A DNA stretch of 64,000 bases from Gammaproteobacteria bacterium. Its GTDB lineage: Bacteria; Pseudomonadota; Gammaproteobacteria; Pseudomonadales; Pseudohongiellaceae. The position numbers were made by a program, and so were the translations under genes. The notes below the pieces were generated by a model. It ran no database searches. It was not told the DNA's origin and was given only the letters and a program-made list of their open reading frames with translations. The stretch covers positions 32,125 to 96,124 of the forward strand of contig CANGUU010000005.1 of assembly GCA_947457195.1 (NCBI GenBank), given 5' to 3'. Shown one piece after another: positions 37,512-45,838 of the stretch; positions within the stretch are counted from its first letter, which is position 1; every line of letters begins with the position of its first letter.

Positions 37512-38296
37512 GGTTGCTGGGCTGCAGTCGGCAGAAGCAGGTTGGACAGGTGTGCCGCCAGCACCTCGCCAAGGAAGTCGAGGAACAGCGTGTCGAGTGT
37601 GCTGTTGAAATACTCGCGCTGCTCGCTGGCAATCAGCAGCAGCGGTAGCCCATGCTGCAGGCAGGCGCTGGCAGCCGCAGTAGTCTTGAGCGGCACCATG
37701 GCGGCAGACAGCAGCGGCGTTTGCCGTGCGCCGAACAGCAACTCGCTCTGTACAGCGTTGAGTGGGCCACAGTAGGTCGTCTGCTTCTGGTACAGCTCGC
37801 CGAGCGCGGCACGCGCCGCCGACGTCGGTATGCAGGGCAGGCCGCTGTCCAGCGGGGCCGGAGCGTCGCTGACCAACAACAGGCCTGCCGCCGAAGCGCT
37901 GAATTCCGTGCAGAAGCGCGTGGTGATGAGGTCCCGAACGATCGCCAGACTGCCGCAGCCCAACAACGCCAGAATCATCTGCCGCGTTTTTTCGAACAAG
38001 TTGTCGTTGGCGTGGGCGTTGACGAGGAACTCGTGAAACTGGTCCTGCAGCTGCGCCTGCCGTTCCCGGAACACGGCAACCTGACGTTCCAGCAGCGATA
38101 TCGCCTTGCCACTTTCGTGCGGGATGGAAAGTTGCAGCAGCAGCGGCGAGTGCTGGTGGAAAAACTGCGGATGCTGCAGGAGATAACGTGCCACCGCGTC
38201 GTCGTTCAGTGCAGGGGCTTCGCCCTCCACGGGCGAGGGATCAGGCGGGCTTTCGCTCATCGAATTCTCTGGAAGTTCACTGTTCATGCTGCTCAT
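37508..38296 (-). CDS. DUF484 family protein
   Basis: The 262-residue protein has the DUF484 N-terminal motif VARYLLQHPQFFHQHSPLLL and SIPHESGKAISLLERQVAVF, a coiled-coil stretch (about 75-105) and a GAF-like C-terminal half. In many gammaproteobacteria it lies between dapF and xerC; no precise function is known. Here its ATG abuts the dapF stop and it overlaps a glycosyltransferase gene by four bases in place of xerC. A further in-frame ATG at codon 13 is a possible alternative start. Confidence 0.93.
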   Translation of the reverse strand: MSSMNSELPENSMSESPPDPSPVEGEAPALNDDAVARYLLQHPQFFHQHSPLLLQLSIPHESGKAISLLERQVAVFRERQAQLQDQFHEFLVNAHANDNLFEKTRQMILALLGCGSLAIVRDLITTRFCTEFSASAAGLLLVSDAPAPLDSGLPCIPTSAARAALGELYQKQTTYCGPLNAVQSELLFGARQTPLLSAAMVPLKTTAAASACLQHGLPLLLIASEQREYFNSTLDTLFLDFLGEVLAAHLSNLLLPTAAQQP

Positions 38297-39127
38297 TCAA
38301 ACCGCCAGCTCGCCTTCGAATACGGTGACGGCAGGACCGGTCATCCACACCGACGCGCCGGGTCCGGTCCAATGGATGCGCAGGTCACCACCTCGCGTCT
38401 GTACGATCACCTCGTCGTCGAGCAGCCCGCGCAGCCGACCCGCCACCATCGCCGCGCAGGCCCCGGTCCCGCAGGAGAGCGTCTCGCCCACGCCGCGCTC
38501 ATAGACGCGCAGTCGGACCGCGCCGCGATGCAGAATCTGCAGGAACCCGGCGTTGACACGCCGGGGGAAGGCCGCGTGCTGCTCCAGAGCCGGACCGAGT
38601 TCGGCCACCGGGAAGTGCTCAACGTCGTCGACCAGCATTACCGCATGCGGATTTCCCATCGACACGGCAGAGATCGTGCAAGACCTGCCGGCAATCTCCA
38701 GTGGATAGGTCAACGCCTGAGCGCTGGCGAGGAAGGGGATTTCCGCAGGCGCCAGCAGCGGCGGCCGCATGTCGACCATGACCTGACCGCCAGGCTCCAG
38801 TCTGGTCTCGATGCTGCCGCGTGCCATCTGGAACACGAGCTTCTGTTTGCCGGTGAGTCTCTTGTCGATGGCAAAGCGCGTGATGCAGCGTGCCCCATTG
38901 CCACAGTGCTCCACAGGGTCGCCATCGGCGTTGTAGATGCGGTAGGCAAAGTCACAGCCCGGCTGCGTGGCCGGCTGCAGCAGCAGCAATTGGTCGAAGC
39001 CGACGCCGGTGTGGCGATCGCTCCAGGCACGGATGCGGTCCGGGTCGAGGGTCACCTGCTGATCAAGCAGGTTCAGCACCATGAAGTCGTTGCCCAAGCC
39101 GTGCATCTTGGTGAATCGCAGGGTCAT
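38297..39127 (-). CDS. dapF: Diaminopimelate epimerase
   Basis: The 276-residue enzyme interconverts LL- and meso-diaminopimelate for lysine and peptidoglycan synthesis. The catalytic cysteines are Cys75 in EHCGNGARC and Cys219 in SCGTGACAA. KMHGLGNDFMVLN at the N-terminus and MGNPHAVMLVDDV are also family blocks. The ATG at 39127 is chosen because it is four bases after the lysA stop and matches the family N-terminus. It works just upstream of LysA in the same pathway. Confidence 0.97.
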   Translation of the reverse strand: MTLRFTKMHGLGNDFMVLNLLDQQVTLDPDRIRAWSDRHTGVGFDQLLLLQPATQPGCDFAYRIYNADGDPVEHCGNGARCITRFAIDKRLTGKQKLVFQMARGSIETRLEPGGQVMVDMRPPLLAPAEIPFLASAQALTYPLEIAGRSCTISAVSMGNPHAVMLVDDVEHFPVAELGPALEQHAAFPRRVNAGFLQILHRGAVRLRVYERGVGETLSCGTGACAAMVAGRLRGLLDDEVIVQTRGGDLRIHWTGPGASVWMTGPAVTVFEGELAV

Positions 39128-39131
39128 CGGG

Positions 39132-40385
39132 TCATCCATCAAGCAGGGCTTCGAGTGCCATCTGGTGGTCGTAGCTTTCGCGGCGCCGTACCAGCGTATG
39201 CTGCGCACCATCCACCATGACTTCGGCCGCCCGGTTGCGCGTGTTGTAGTTGGAGCTCATCGCAAAACAGTAGGCACCGGCCGACAGCACGGCCAGCAGG
39301 TCGCCGCTCTGCAGTGCCAGCTCGCGCCCCCGCCCGAGAAAATCGGCTGACTCGCACACCGGGCCGACGATGTCCCAGCGGCGGACCGGCAGGCCAGGCA
39401 GCGGTTCGCGCACCGGTACGATGGCCATGTTCGCCTGGTACAGCGCCGGACGGATGATGTCGTTCATCGCCCCATCGACGATGGCGAAGTTCTTGTGCGC
39501 CGTTTCCTTCAGGTACTCGACCTGGGTGAGCATGACGCCGGCATTGGCGACGATCGAGCGTCCTGGCTCGAACACCAGAGTCAGCTGCCGTGCCCCGAGC
39601 CGCGCCAGCACCGCCTGCATGTACTGCTGCGGTGAGGGCGGTTCTTCCTCCAGGTAGCGCACACCCAGGCCGCCGCCAAGGTCGAGATGCTCGATGACGA
39701 TGTCATGCTCGGCGAGTTTGTCCACCAGCAACAGCACACGGTCGAGGGCATCCAGGAAGGGTGCCAGCGCCGTGAGCTGTGAACCGATGTGGCAGTCGAC
39801 TCCGCTGATGCGGATGCCGGGCAGGGCACTGGCCCGTTGGTAGACGGACAGTGCCTCGTCGATCGGAACACCGAACTTGTTGTCTTTCAGACCGGTGGAG
39901 ATGTAGGGGTGGGTATTGGCGTCGACATCCGGATTCACGCGCAGCGAAACGGCTGCCACCTTATCCATGCTGGATGCCACGGCCGACAGTCTTTCCAGTT
40001 CCGGTACCGACTCCACATTGAAGCAATGGATGCCGACCTCGAGCGCCTGCTGCATCTCCTGCACGGACTTGCCGACACCCGAAAAAATGATCTTGCCGGG
40101 ATCCGCTCCAGCCGCCAGCGCCCGCGCCAGTTCACCGCCCGAGACGATGTCGAAGCCGGCACCCAGCCGCGCCAGCACGTTGAGCACTGCCAGATTGGAA
40201 TTGGCCTTCATGGCATAGCAGATGAGGTGCGGGCGTCCGGCCAGCGGCTGCTGGTAGGCAAGAAAACGCTCCTCCAGTGCGGCCCGTGAATACACGAACA
40301 ATGGGGTGCCGTAGCGCGCGGCCAGTTCGGCCAGTCGTACCTGCTCGGCGCAGAGTTGGCGGTCCCGGTAAACGAAGGCGTTCAT
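39132..40385 (-). CDS. lysA: Diaminopimelate decarboxylase
   Basis: The 417-residue PLP enzyme makes lysine from meso-diaminopimelate. The PLP lysine is Lys60 in CYAMKANSNLAVL. GAGFDIVSGGELARAL, HIGSQL, LDLGGGLGVRY, FEPGRSIVANAGVML and GPVCESADFLGRGREL are in family order, with the active-site cysteine in CESADFLG. Its ATG overlaps the lptM stop (ATGA). It precedes dapF by four bases. Confidence 0.97.
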   Translation of the reverse strand: MNAFVYRDRQLCAEQVRLAELAARYGTPLFVYSRAALEERFLAYQQPLAGRPHLICYAMKANSNLAVLNVLARLGAGFDIVSGGELARALAAGADPGKIIFSGVGKSVQEMQQALEVGIHCFNVESVPELERLSAVASSMDKVAAVSLRVNPDVDANTHPYISTGLKDNKFGVPIDEALSVYQRASALPGIRISGVDCHIGSQLTALAPFLDALDRVLLLVDKLAEHDIVIEHLDLGGGLGVRYLEEEPPSPQQYMQAVLARLGARQLTLVFEPGRSIVANAGVMLTQVEYLKETAHKNFAIVDGAMNDIIRPALYQANMAIVPVREPLPGLPVRRWDIVGPVCESADFLGRGRELALQSGDLLAVLSAGAYCFAMSSNYNTRNRAAEVMVDGAQHTLVRRRESYDHQMALEALLDG

Positions 40386-40501
40386 GGCACTGTACGTCCC
40401 TCGGCCAGGTTGGCGGGCGGCGGAGGCACGAGAGGGCCTTTCTGGCCACAGCCACCGAGCAGCAGGCAACTGACGATGACGAGGGCGGCAAGCGGTCGCA
40501 T
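40382..40501 (-). CDS. lptM: LptM-type small lipoprotein (LppL/YifL)
   Basis: A 39-residue lipoprotein lies just upstream of lysA. It reads MRPLAALVIVSCLLLGGCGQ, then KGPLVPPPP and a short tail ending GRTVP. The lipobox LLGGC puts the lipidated cysteine at residue 18, and CGQKGPL is the hallmark of YifL/LptM, which helps mature the LptD translocon by promoting its disulfides. The stop overlaps the lysA start in ATGA. A TATAAT box lies about 33 bases upstream. Confidence 0.93.
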   Translation of the reverse strand: MRPLAALVIVSCLLLGGCGQKGPLVPPPPANLAEGRTVP

Positions 40502-40533
40502 GAAGGGTCTACCGGGCGCGGAAAGAGGCGGCG

Positions 40534-40539
40534 ATTATA
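40534..40539 (-). promoter_or_regulatory. Probable -10 box of the lptM-lysA-dapF operon
   Basis: On the minus strand this is TATAAT followed by CGCCGCC, 33 bases before the lptM ATG. The -35 element is weak. It lies in the 106-base gap between divergent lptM and cyaY. Confidence 0.5.
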
Positions 40540-40607
40540 CCCGCCGGGGTTGACGCAAGCACGGCAGCATTGAAAACTGCCGGCCCGCCTTTGAAGGGAG
40601 ATCTGCG

Positions 40608-40940
40608 ATGACCGAAGCCGAGTTCCTGAGCCATTACCAGAGCACGCTGAAGCGCATCGAGGAAGTGGTGGAGGCGGCCATCAACGACCGCGACGTTGCC
40701 ATCGACTACGAAAGCGGCAACGACATGTTGACGCTGAGCTTTCCCAACCGCTCCGTGCTCATTCTGAGCCGGCAATCGGCGATCAGGCAGTTGTGGCTCG
40801 CGGCACGTTCCGGAGGCTTTCACTTCGACTACCGCAGCGCGACTGCTGACTGGTACTGCGCCAGCACCGGCCAGACGCTCGGTCGAATGCTGGGCGACCT
40901 GTGTCTGAGTCAGGGTGGGGCAGACGTCGCCTTCGATTGA
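40608..40940 (+). CDS. cyaY: Iron donor protein CyaY (frataxin homologue)
   Basis: The 110-residue protein matches bacterial frataxin: TEAEFLSHYQSTLKRIEEVV with the acidic first helix, DVAIDYESGNDMLTLSF, then NRSVLILSRQSAIRQLWLAA and GGFHFDY. It binds iron through the acidic ridge and modulates Fe-S assembly. It is divergent from lptM, the same arrangement as in Pseudomonas, and its 3' end overlaps mscS on the opposite strand by 31 bases. Confidence 0.95.
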   Translation: MTEAEFLSHYQSTLKRIEEVVEAAINDRDVAIDYESGNDMLTLSFPNRSVLILSRQSAIRQLWLAARSGGFHFDYRSATADWYCASTGQTLGRMLGDLCLSQGGADVAFD

Positions 40941-41755
40941 GAAGGCAGCGGCTGACTGTGCAGGGCAAACCCGGCCGGACGGTGCGCGATCATGATGCCT
41001 GCCTCTTCCAGCGCCAGTTTCAGCCGTTCCTGCAGTTCTGCTCTCGTGGCGCCGTAATCCACCGTACGCACCCAGGGCCGCACGAACAGATCGACGGTCG
41101 CCTCGCCCAGTCGGTCGACGCCGATCAGCGGGGGCGGGTCGGCCAGAATGCGGGCCTCTCCGACCAGGACCCCGGCGATCACTTCCCGTGCCCGCCCGAT
41201 CGAATCTTCGAAGCGGATGGGCACGATGAGGTCGATGCGGCGCGTGGGCAGCGACGTGGCATTGATGATGGTGCCACCGATCACGGCCGAATTGGGGATG
41301 ATCACGCGCTGGTTGTCGGCGGTGTTCAGCAGCGTGCTGAACATGCCGATCTCGTCGACGGAGCCGCTTTGGCCTGCGGCCGTGATCGAGTCACCGACCC
41401 GGAAAGGGCGGAACATGATGATCATGACGCCGGCCGCGAGATTGGACAGCGAATCCTTGATGGCGAGGCCGACCGCCAGGCCAGCGGCTCCCAGTACGGC
41501 CAGCAGCGAAGCCACGCTGACCCCCAGCGCTTCCACCGCCGCCAGCAGCACGGCAGTCAGTAGCAGCCAATAACCGAGGTTGTAGAGAAACTTGCAGAGC
41601 GTCTCTTCGAGCCTGGCCCGCTGCATGAAGCGCAGCAGGACTTTGCTGAGATGGTCGACGATCCATTTGCCGATGCCGAAGATCAGCAGCGCCATGAGGC
41701 CCTTGTAGAGCCAAGGCATGACGTTCTGGTCGATGAAGGGCAGACCGGTTTCCAT
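40910..41755 (-). CDS. mscS: Small-conductance mechanosensitive channel, MscS family
   Basis: The 281-residue protein has three N-terminal membrane helices (about 18-35, 58-80 and 90-110) followed by the pore helix AVLGAAGLAVGLAIKDSLSN and the beta domain FRPFRVGDSITAAGQSGSV, IGMFSTLLNTADNQRVIIPN. This is a canonical short MscS that opens under membrane tension to release solutes. The ATG at 41755 starts the METGLPFID N-terminus; the frame continues upstream but has no membrane or motif content. Confidence 0.95.
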   Translation of the reverse strand: METGLPFIDQNVMPWLYKGLMALLIFGIGKWIVDHLSKVLLRFMQRARLEETLCKFLYNLGYWLLLTAVLLAAVEALGVSVASLLAVLGAAGLAVGLAIKDSLSNLAAGVMIIMFRPFRVGDSITAAGQSGSVDEIGMFSTLLNTADNQRVIIPNSAVIGGTIINATSLPTRRIDLIVPIRFEDSIGRAREVIAGVLVGEARILADPPPLIGVDRLGEATVDLFVRPWVRTVDYGATRAELQERLKLALEEAGIMIAHRPAGFALHSQPLPSQSKATSAPP

Positions 41756-41809
41756 GAGACACCTGCGGGCAGCGGCCGGGAGCGGGGTACATGATAGCCA
41801 GAGCGCCCC

Positions 41810-41815
41810 TATAAT
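41810..41815 (+). promoter_or_regulatory. Probable -10 box of yheS
   Basis: TATAAT followed by GCGCGGCC lies 27 bases before the yheS ATG, between divergent mscS and yheS. No good -35 is visible at 16-18 bases upstream. Confidence 0.5.
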
Positions 41816-41842
41816 GCGCGGCCTCCGACCTCGTAACCGCCC

Positions 41843-43747
41843 ATGATCACGCTGCAGAACATCACCTTGTACCAAGGCGCCACGCCCCTGCTCGAGCAGG
41901 CCAACCTCGCCATCTATCAAGGCCAGAAGATCGGTGTGATCGGTCGCAACGGCTGCGGCAAGACCACGTTGTTCAAGCTACTGATGAATGAAATGCAGCT
42001 CGATGGCGGCGAGATCCTCATGCCAGAGGGACTGCGCCGCGCGCAGATGCAACAGGAAACCGAAGCCTCCGACCGCAGTGCCGTCGATTATGTGCTGGAC
42101 GGGCACGCGCCATTCCGGCGGCTTGAGCGCGAGCTCGATGCCGCCGCCGCCCGCGACGACCACAACCGGATGGCCCACCTGTATGCCGAACTGGAGGCCA
42201 TCGACGGCTACAGCCTGCAGAACAAGGCCGAGCAACTGCTGATGGGGCTGGGATTTGCCGTAGCAGACTTTCCCAAGACCGTCGCCGAGTTCAGTGGTGG
42301 CTGGCGTATCCGGCTCAATCTGGCGCAGGCGCTGCTGCAGCCCTCCGATCTGCTGCTGCTCGACGAACCCACCAACCACCTCGACCTCGAAGCGACGCTG
42401 TGGCTGCGCGACTGGCTGCTGCGCTACCAGGGTACCGTCCTGCTCATCTCCCACGACCGGCAGTTTCTCGATGAGGTGGTCGGTCACACCATCAGCTTCG
42501 AGAACAGGAAGCTGATCACCTACCGCGGCAACTACACGGCTTACGAAATCCAGAAGGCCGAGCGCCTGTCCCAGCAACAGGCTGCCTACGAGAAGCAGCA
42601 GCAGCGCAAGGGCGAGATCGAGGACTTCGTGCGCCGCTTCCGTGCCAAGGCCAGCAAGGCCAAGCAGGCACAGAGCCGGCTGAAGGAATTGCAGCGCATG
42701 GTGGACATCGAGCCGGCCCACATCGACTCCCCGTTCCAGTTCCGTTTTCGCGAGGCACCGCGACTGCCCGAGGTGGTGCTCACCTGCGAGGACGTCGCGG
42801 TGGGCTACGCGGCACCCTTGTTTCGGCAGTTGTCGCTGACGGTCAATGGCAGCTCCCGCATCGGTCTGCTCGGGCCCAATGGTCAGGGCAAGTCCACGTT
42901 CCTCAAGTCCATCGTGGGGCAGCAGCTACTGCTCGGCGGCAAGCTGCATTTCAACGACCACACGCGACTCGGCTACTGCGCCCAGCATCAGACCGATGTG
43001 CTCGACCAGGATGCTACACCCCTGCAGCTGCTGCGACGTCTCGACACCAAGACACCAGAGCAGGAGCTGCGTAATTTCCTGGGTTCTTTTGCCTTTCGCG
43101 GTGAACAGGCCGATACGCCGATCCGGCCCTTTTCCGGGGGCGAGAAGTCACGGCTGGCGCTGGCGCTCGTGGCCTGGCAGCGCCCCAACCTGCTGCTGAT
43201 GGATGAGCCCACCAACCACCTGGATCTGGAAATGGTGCATGCCCTCACACGCGCGTTGCAGGAGTACGAGGGCGCTCTGGTACTGGTCTCGCACGACCGC
43301 CACCTGCTCAACAACACCGTCGATCAGTTCCTGCTGATCCGTGGTGGCCGCGTCGAATTCTTCGACGGGTCGCTGGAGGATTACGAAAAGCTGGTGCTGG
43401 AAGGCGGTCGTGGTAGCAATACCACGGCGCCCAAGGCGCGCCCGCCCGTTGCCGAGAGGGCGCCGGGTGATCGCCGGGAGCAGCGTCAGCAGGAAGCGCA
43501 GGCCCGCGGGCAGCAGAAGCCTCTCAAGGAGCGCATCCGCAAGCTCGAGACCCAGCTCGAGAAGCAGCATCGCCAGCTCGCCAGGCTGGATGAGGACCTC
43601 GCCGACCAGACACTCTATCTCGATGCCAACAAGGGATGGCTGGCCAAGCTGCTGCAGGAGCAGGGTGAGCTCAAGCGCGCCCTCGGTGCCACCGAAGAGC
43701 AACTGCTGCAAGCCATGGAGCAGCTGGAAGCCGCAAGCGGCGGCTGA
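41843..43747 (+). CDS. yheS: ABC-F family ribosome-associated ATPase, YheS type
   Basis: The 634-residue protein has two ATPase domains without membrane segments. Domain 1 holds GRNGCGKTT (about 33-41), FSGGWRIRLNLAQAL and LLLDEPTNHLDL. The linker (about 235-290) is rich in Lys, Gln and Arg with FRAKASKAKQAQSRLKEL. Domain 2 holds GPNGQGKST, FSGGEKSRLALAL and LLMDEPTNHLDLEM. The tail from about 540 is a coiled coil. Length and wording match E. coli YheS closely. ABC-F proteins bind the ribosomal E site; the cellular role of YheS involves stalled translation. A hairpin follows the stop. Confidence 0.95.
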   Translation: MITLQNITLYQGATPLLEQANLAIYQGQKIGVIGRNGCGKTTLFKLLMNEMQLDGGEILMPEGLRRAQMQQETEASDRSAVDYVLDGHAPFRRLERELDAAAARDDHNRMAHLYAELEAIDGYSLQNKAEQLLMGLGFAVADFPKTVAEFSGGWRIRLNLAQALLQPSDLLLLDEPTNHLDLEATLWLRDWLLRYQGTVLLISHDRQFLDEVVGHTISFENRKLITYRGNYTAYEIQKAERLSQQQAAYEKQQQRKGEIEDFVRRFRAKASKAKQAQSRLKELQRMVDIEPAHIDSPFQFRFREAPRLPEVVLTCEDVAVGYAAPLFRQLSLTVNGSSRIGLLGPNGQGKSTFLKSIVGQQLLLGGKLHFNDHTRLGYCAQHQTDVLDQDATPLQLLRRLDTKTPEQELRNFLGSFAFRGEQADTPIRPFSGGEKSRLALALVAWQRPNLLLMDEPTNHLDLEMVHALTRALQEYEGALVLVSHDRHLLNNTVDQFLLIRGGRVEFFDGSLEDYEKLVLEGGRGSNTTAPKARPPVAERAPGDRREQRQQEAQARGQQKPLKERIRKLETQLEKQHRQLARLDEDLADQTLYLDANKGWLAKLLQEQGELKRALGATEEQLLQAMEQLEAASGG

Positions 43748-43779
43748 GCGCTGGCGACGCGGAGGCGCTCCGCCAGCGC
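43748..43779 (+). terminator. Hairpin downstream of yheS
   Basis: GCGCTGGCG (43748-43756) pairs perfectly with CGCCAGCGC (43771-43779) immediately after the stop. It is followed by very GC-rich sequence with no T-run, so it may act as a 3' stabiliser or a rho-assisted terminator. Confidence 0.45.
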
Positions 43780-43930
43780 GGCAGGGGGCGCGCGCCGCGC
43801 GCGCAAAGACCCTGGTGGTTGACCGCCTTCAGGCCAGTCACCACAATCGGGCGACCCGCCGCGCCGCTGCCATCCGTGGCAGCAGCCGGGTCCCCCTCCC
43901 TACTGTTAGCCGCGCGCAGGAGCCACAAAA

Positions 43931-44515
43931 ATGAAAACATGTCCCGCCACCCTGGGTACCTCCCTCGCCCTCAGCCTGCTGCTGGCCGGCTGCACTCCCT
44001 CCCAGCCCGATGAAACGGCCGACCGGCTCGCCATTCTGGAAACACAGAACCGCTACGTCGTCGCCATGGACTACTTCGATGCCGACGGTTACGCCGCCGT
44101 GTTCACCGAAGATGGCGTGCTGGACTGGGCGCGCGGTGAGGTCATCGGCCGCGAGGCAATTCGCGAGTTCATGGCCACGGGCACCTACGATTTGCGCAAG
44201 CTCAACTTCCAGCCCGCCCAGACAGCGGAGGGCAAGGAGTGGCCGCCTGCCGTGCGCCACATCGTCACCAACCAGATCATCGACATCGACGGTGACCATG
44301 CACGGGTGGTCTCCTACTGGATGAACTATTCCAACGCTGCTGATCGTCGCAAGATCGAGTGGCTGAGCTACGGGAGCTGGGACGATGAGATGGTGAAGGT
44401 AGACGGCACCTGGCTGTTCAAGCGCCACAAGATCTACAACGAAAACAACCCCAACCGCTTCACCGCCGGCCAGCCCAATCCGCTGGCGCTGCCGCTGCCT
44501 AATGCAGTCCCCTGA
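43931..44515 (+). CDS. NTF2/SnoaL-like lipoprotein
   Basis: The 194-residue protein has a lipoprotein signal with lipobox LLLAGC (Cys about residue 21). The body has the NTF2-like layout: an N-terminal helix with IAILETQNRY-like LAILETQNRYVVAMDYFDAD, then FTEDGVLDWARGEVIGREAI, HIVTNQIIDIDGDHARVVSYWM and DGTWLFKRHKIYNEN. SnoaL-like members may be isomerases, hydratases or ligand-binding domains; here it is probably anchored in the envelope. Its last 14 bases overlap the start of an MFS transporter gene, which suggests joint expression. Function is unknown. Confidence 0.8.
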   Translation: MKTCPATLGTSLALSLLLAGCTPSQPDETADRLAILETQNRYVVAMDYFDADGYAAVFTEDGVLDWARGEVIGREAIREFMATGTYDLRKLNFQPAQTAEGKEWPPAVRHIVTNQIIDIDGDHARVVSYWMNYSNAADRRKIEWLSYGSWDDEMVKVDGTWLFKRHKIYNENNPNRFTAGQPNPLALPLPNAVP

Positions 44516-45797
44516 GTCCCCCCAGATCCGCCGCGTTGCCGTCAGCGGCTGGCTGGGGTCGGCACTCGAGTACTACGATTTTTTCATCTACGCCACGGCG
44601 GCCTCGCTGATCTTTCCGGCGCTGTTCTTCCCCTCGGATGATCCTGCCGCCGCCATCGTGGCCTCGCTGGCCACCTATGGCGTCGGCTATCTCGCGCGTC
44701 CACTCGGTGCCGTGGTGCTCGGCCACATCGGCGACACGCACGGTCGTCGCCAGGTGCTGCTGCTCTGCCTGCTCGTGATGGGGCTCGCCACGTTTGCCGT
44801 AGGGCTGCTCCCCACCCACGGCCAGGTCGGCCTGCTGGCGCCGGTGCTGCTGGTCACGCTGCGTCTGGTGCAGGGGTTCGCGGTGGCGGGCGAGCTGTCT
44901 GGTGCGAGCAGCATGATCCTCGAGCACGCGCCACCCGACCGCCGCGGGTACTTCACCAGCTTTACGCTGCAGGGCGTGCAGGCCGGTCAGGTACTCGCCG
45001 CCGCGGTATTCCTGCCGTTGGCGTACCTCCTGCCGGCAACGTCTTTCGCGCGCTGGGGCTGGCGCCTGCCCTTTCTGCTCAGCCTGCTCGTGGTGCTGGC
45101 TGCCTGGGTCATTCGTCGTCGCGTAGCAGAAACACCCACCTTCCGCCAGGCAGCCGATAGCGGCGCACTGTCCCGCGCACCGGTCCTCGACGCGCTGCGC
45201 CACTGCTGGCCCGACATGCTACGCGTCAGCTGCATGGCGCTGATGAACGTGATCCCGGTAGTGACGACCATTTTCGGCGCGGCCTATGCCGTGCAACCGG
45301 CCTATGGCATCGGCATGAGTGCGACGGTGTACCTGTGGATTCCGGTGCTGGGCAACGTGCTGGCGGTGCTTGTCATTCCCTGGGTGGGCAGGCTCTCTGA
45401 CCGCATCGGCCGACGCCCGCCCATGATCGCCGGGGCGCTGGGCGCCGGGCTGCTGTCGTTTGCCTATCTGCACGCCATCAGCCTTGGCAGCGTACCGCTG
45501 GCGATCGCGTTGTCGCTACTGATGTGGGGGCTGGTCTACCAGGGTTACAACGCCGTGTTCCCCAGCTTCTATCCGGAGCTCTTTCCAGCCCGAAGTCGTG
45601 TGTCGGCCATGGCCATCGCGCAGAATCTCGGCACGTTTCTTTCGGCTATGCTGCCCGCCCTCTTCGCCTGGGTTGCGCCACCCGGAGCCTCCAGCATCCC
45701 GCTCAAGGTGGGCAGCCTCGTGCTGCTGGTAACCGTCATCGCCGCTGTGGCCGCCTTCAGTGCGCGCGAAACTTTCCGGCGCCCGCTCACCCCCTGA
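44502..45797 (+). CDS. MFS transporter, metabolite:H+ symporter (MHS) family
   Basis: The 431-residue protein has about 12 membrane helices. Motif A is present as HIGDTHGRRQVLLL after helix 2 and again as GRLSDRIGRRPPMIAG. The N-terminus SGWLGSALEYYDFFIYATAA and RLVQGFAVAGELSGASSMILEH are typical of the MHS group (ProP, KgtP, ShiA-like). Members import compatible solutes, dicarboxylates or shikimate with protons. The second AroE-family gene converges on it 41 bases away, but no functional link is shown. Confidence 0.9.
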   Translation: MQSPESPQIRRVAVSGWLGSALEYYDFFIYATAASLIFPALFFPSDDPAAAIVASLATYGVGYLARPLGAVVLGHIGDTHGRRQVLLLCLLVMGLATFAVGLLPTHGQVGLLAPVLLVTLRLVQGFAVAGELSGASSMILEHAPPDRRGYFTSFTLQGVQAGQVLAAAVFLPLAYLLPATSFARWGWRLPFLLSLLVVLAAWVIRRRVAETPTFRQAADSGALSRAPVLDALRHCWPDMLRVSCMALMNVIPVVTTIFGAAYAVQPAYGIGMSATVYLWIPVLGNVLAVLVIPWVGRLSDRIGRRPPMIAGALGAGLLSFAYLHAISLGSVPLAIALSLLMWGLVYQGYNAVFPSFYPELFPARSRVSAMAIAQNLGTFLSAMLPALFAWVAPPGASSIPLKVGSLVLLVTVIAAVAAFSARETFRRPLTP

Positions 45798-45838
45798 GGC
45801 GTGCGGCGTGCTGTGTCGGCCTGGGGGGTCAGGCCTGC

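Noticed and set aside
37652..39220. Plus-strand frame of 522 codons opposite DUF484 and dapF
   Set aside because: It is a mirror of two confident genes and is dominated by Arg, Gln and His, typical of GC-driven antisense frames.
43748..43930. Possible small gene or RNA gene in the GC-rich stretch after yheS
   Set aside because: There is only a hairpin and alternating GC sequence; no start with a ribosome binding site and no tRNA-like or RNA-family signature was seen.
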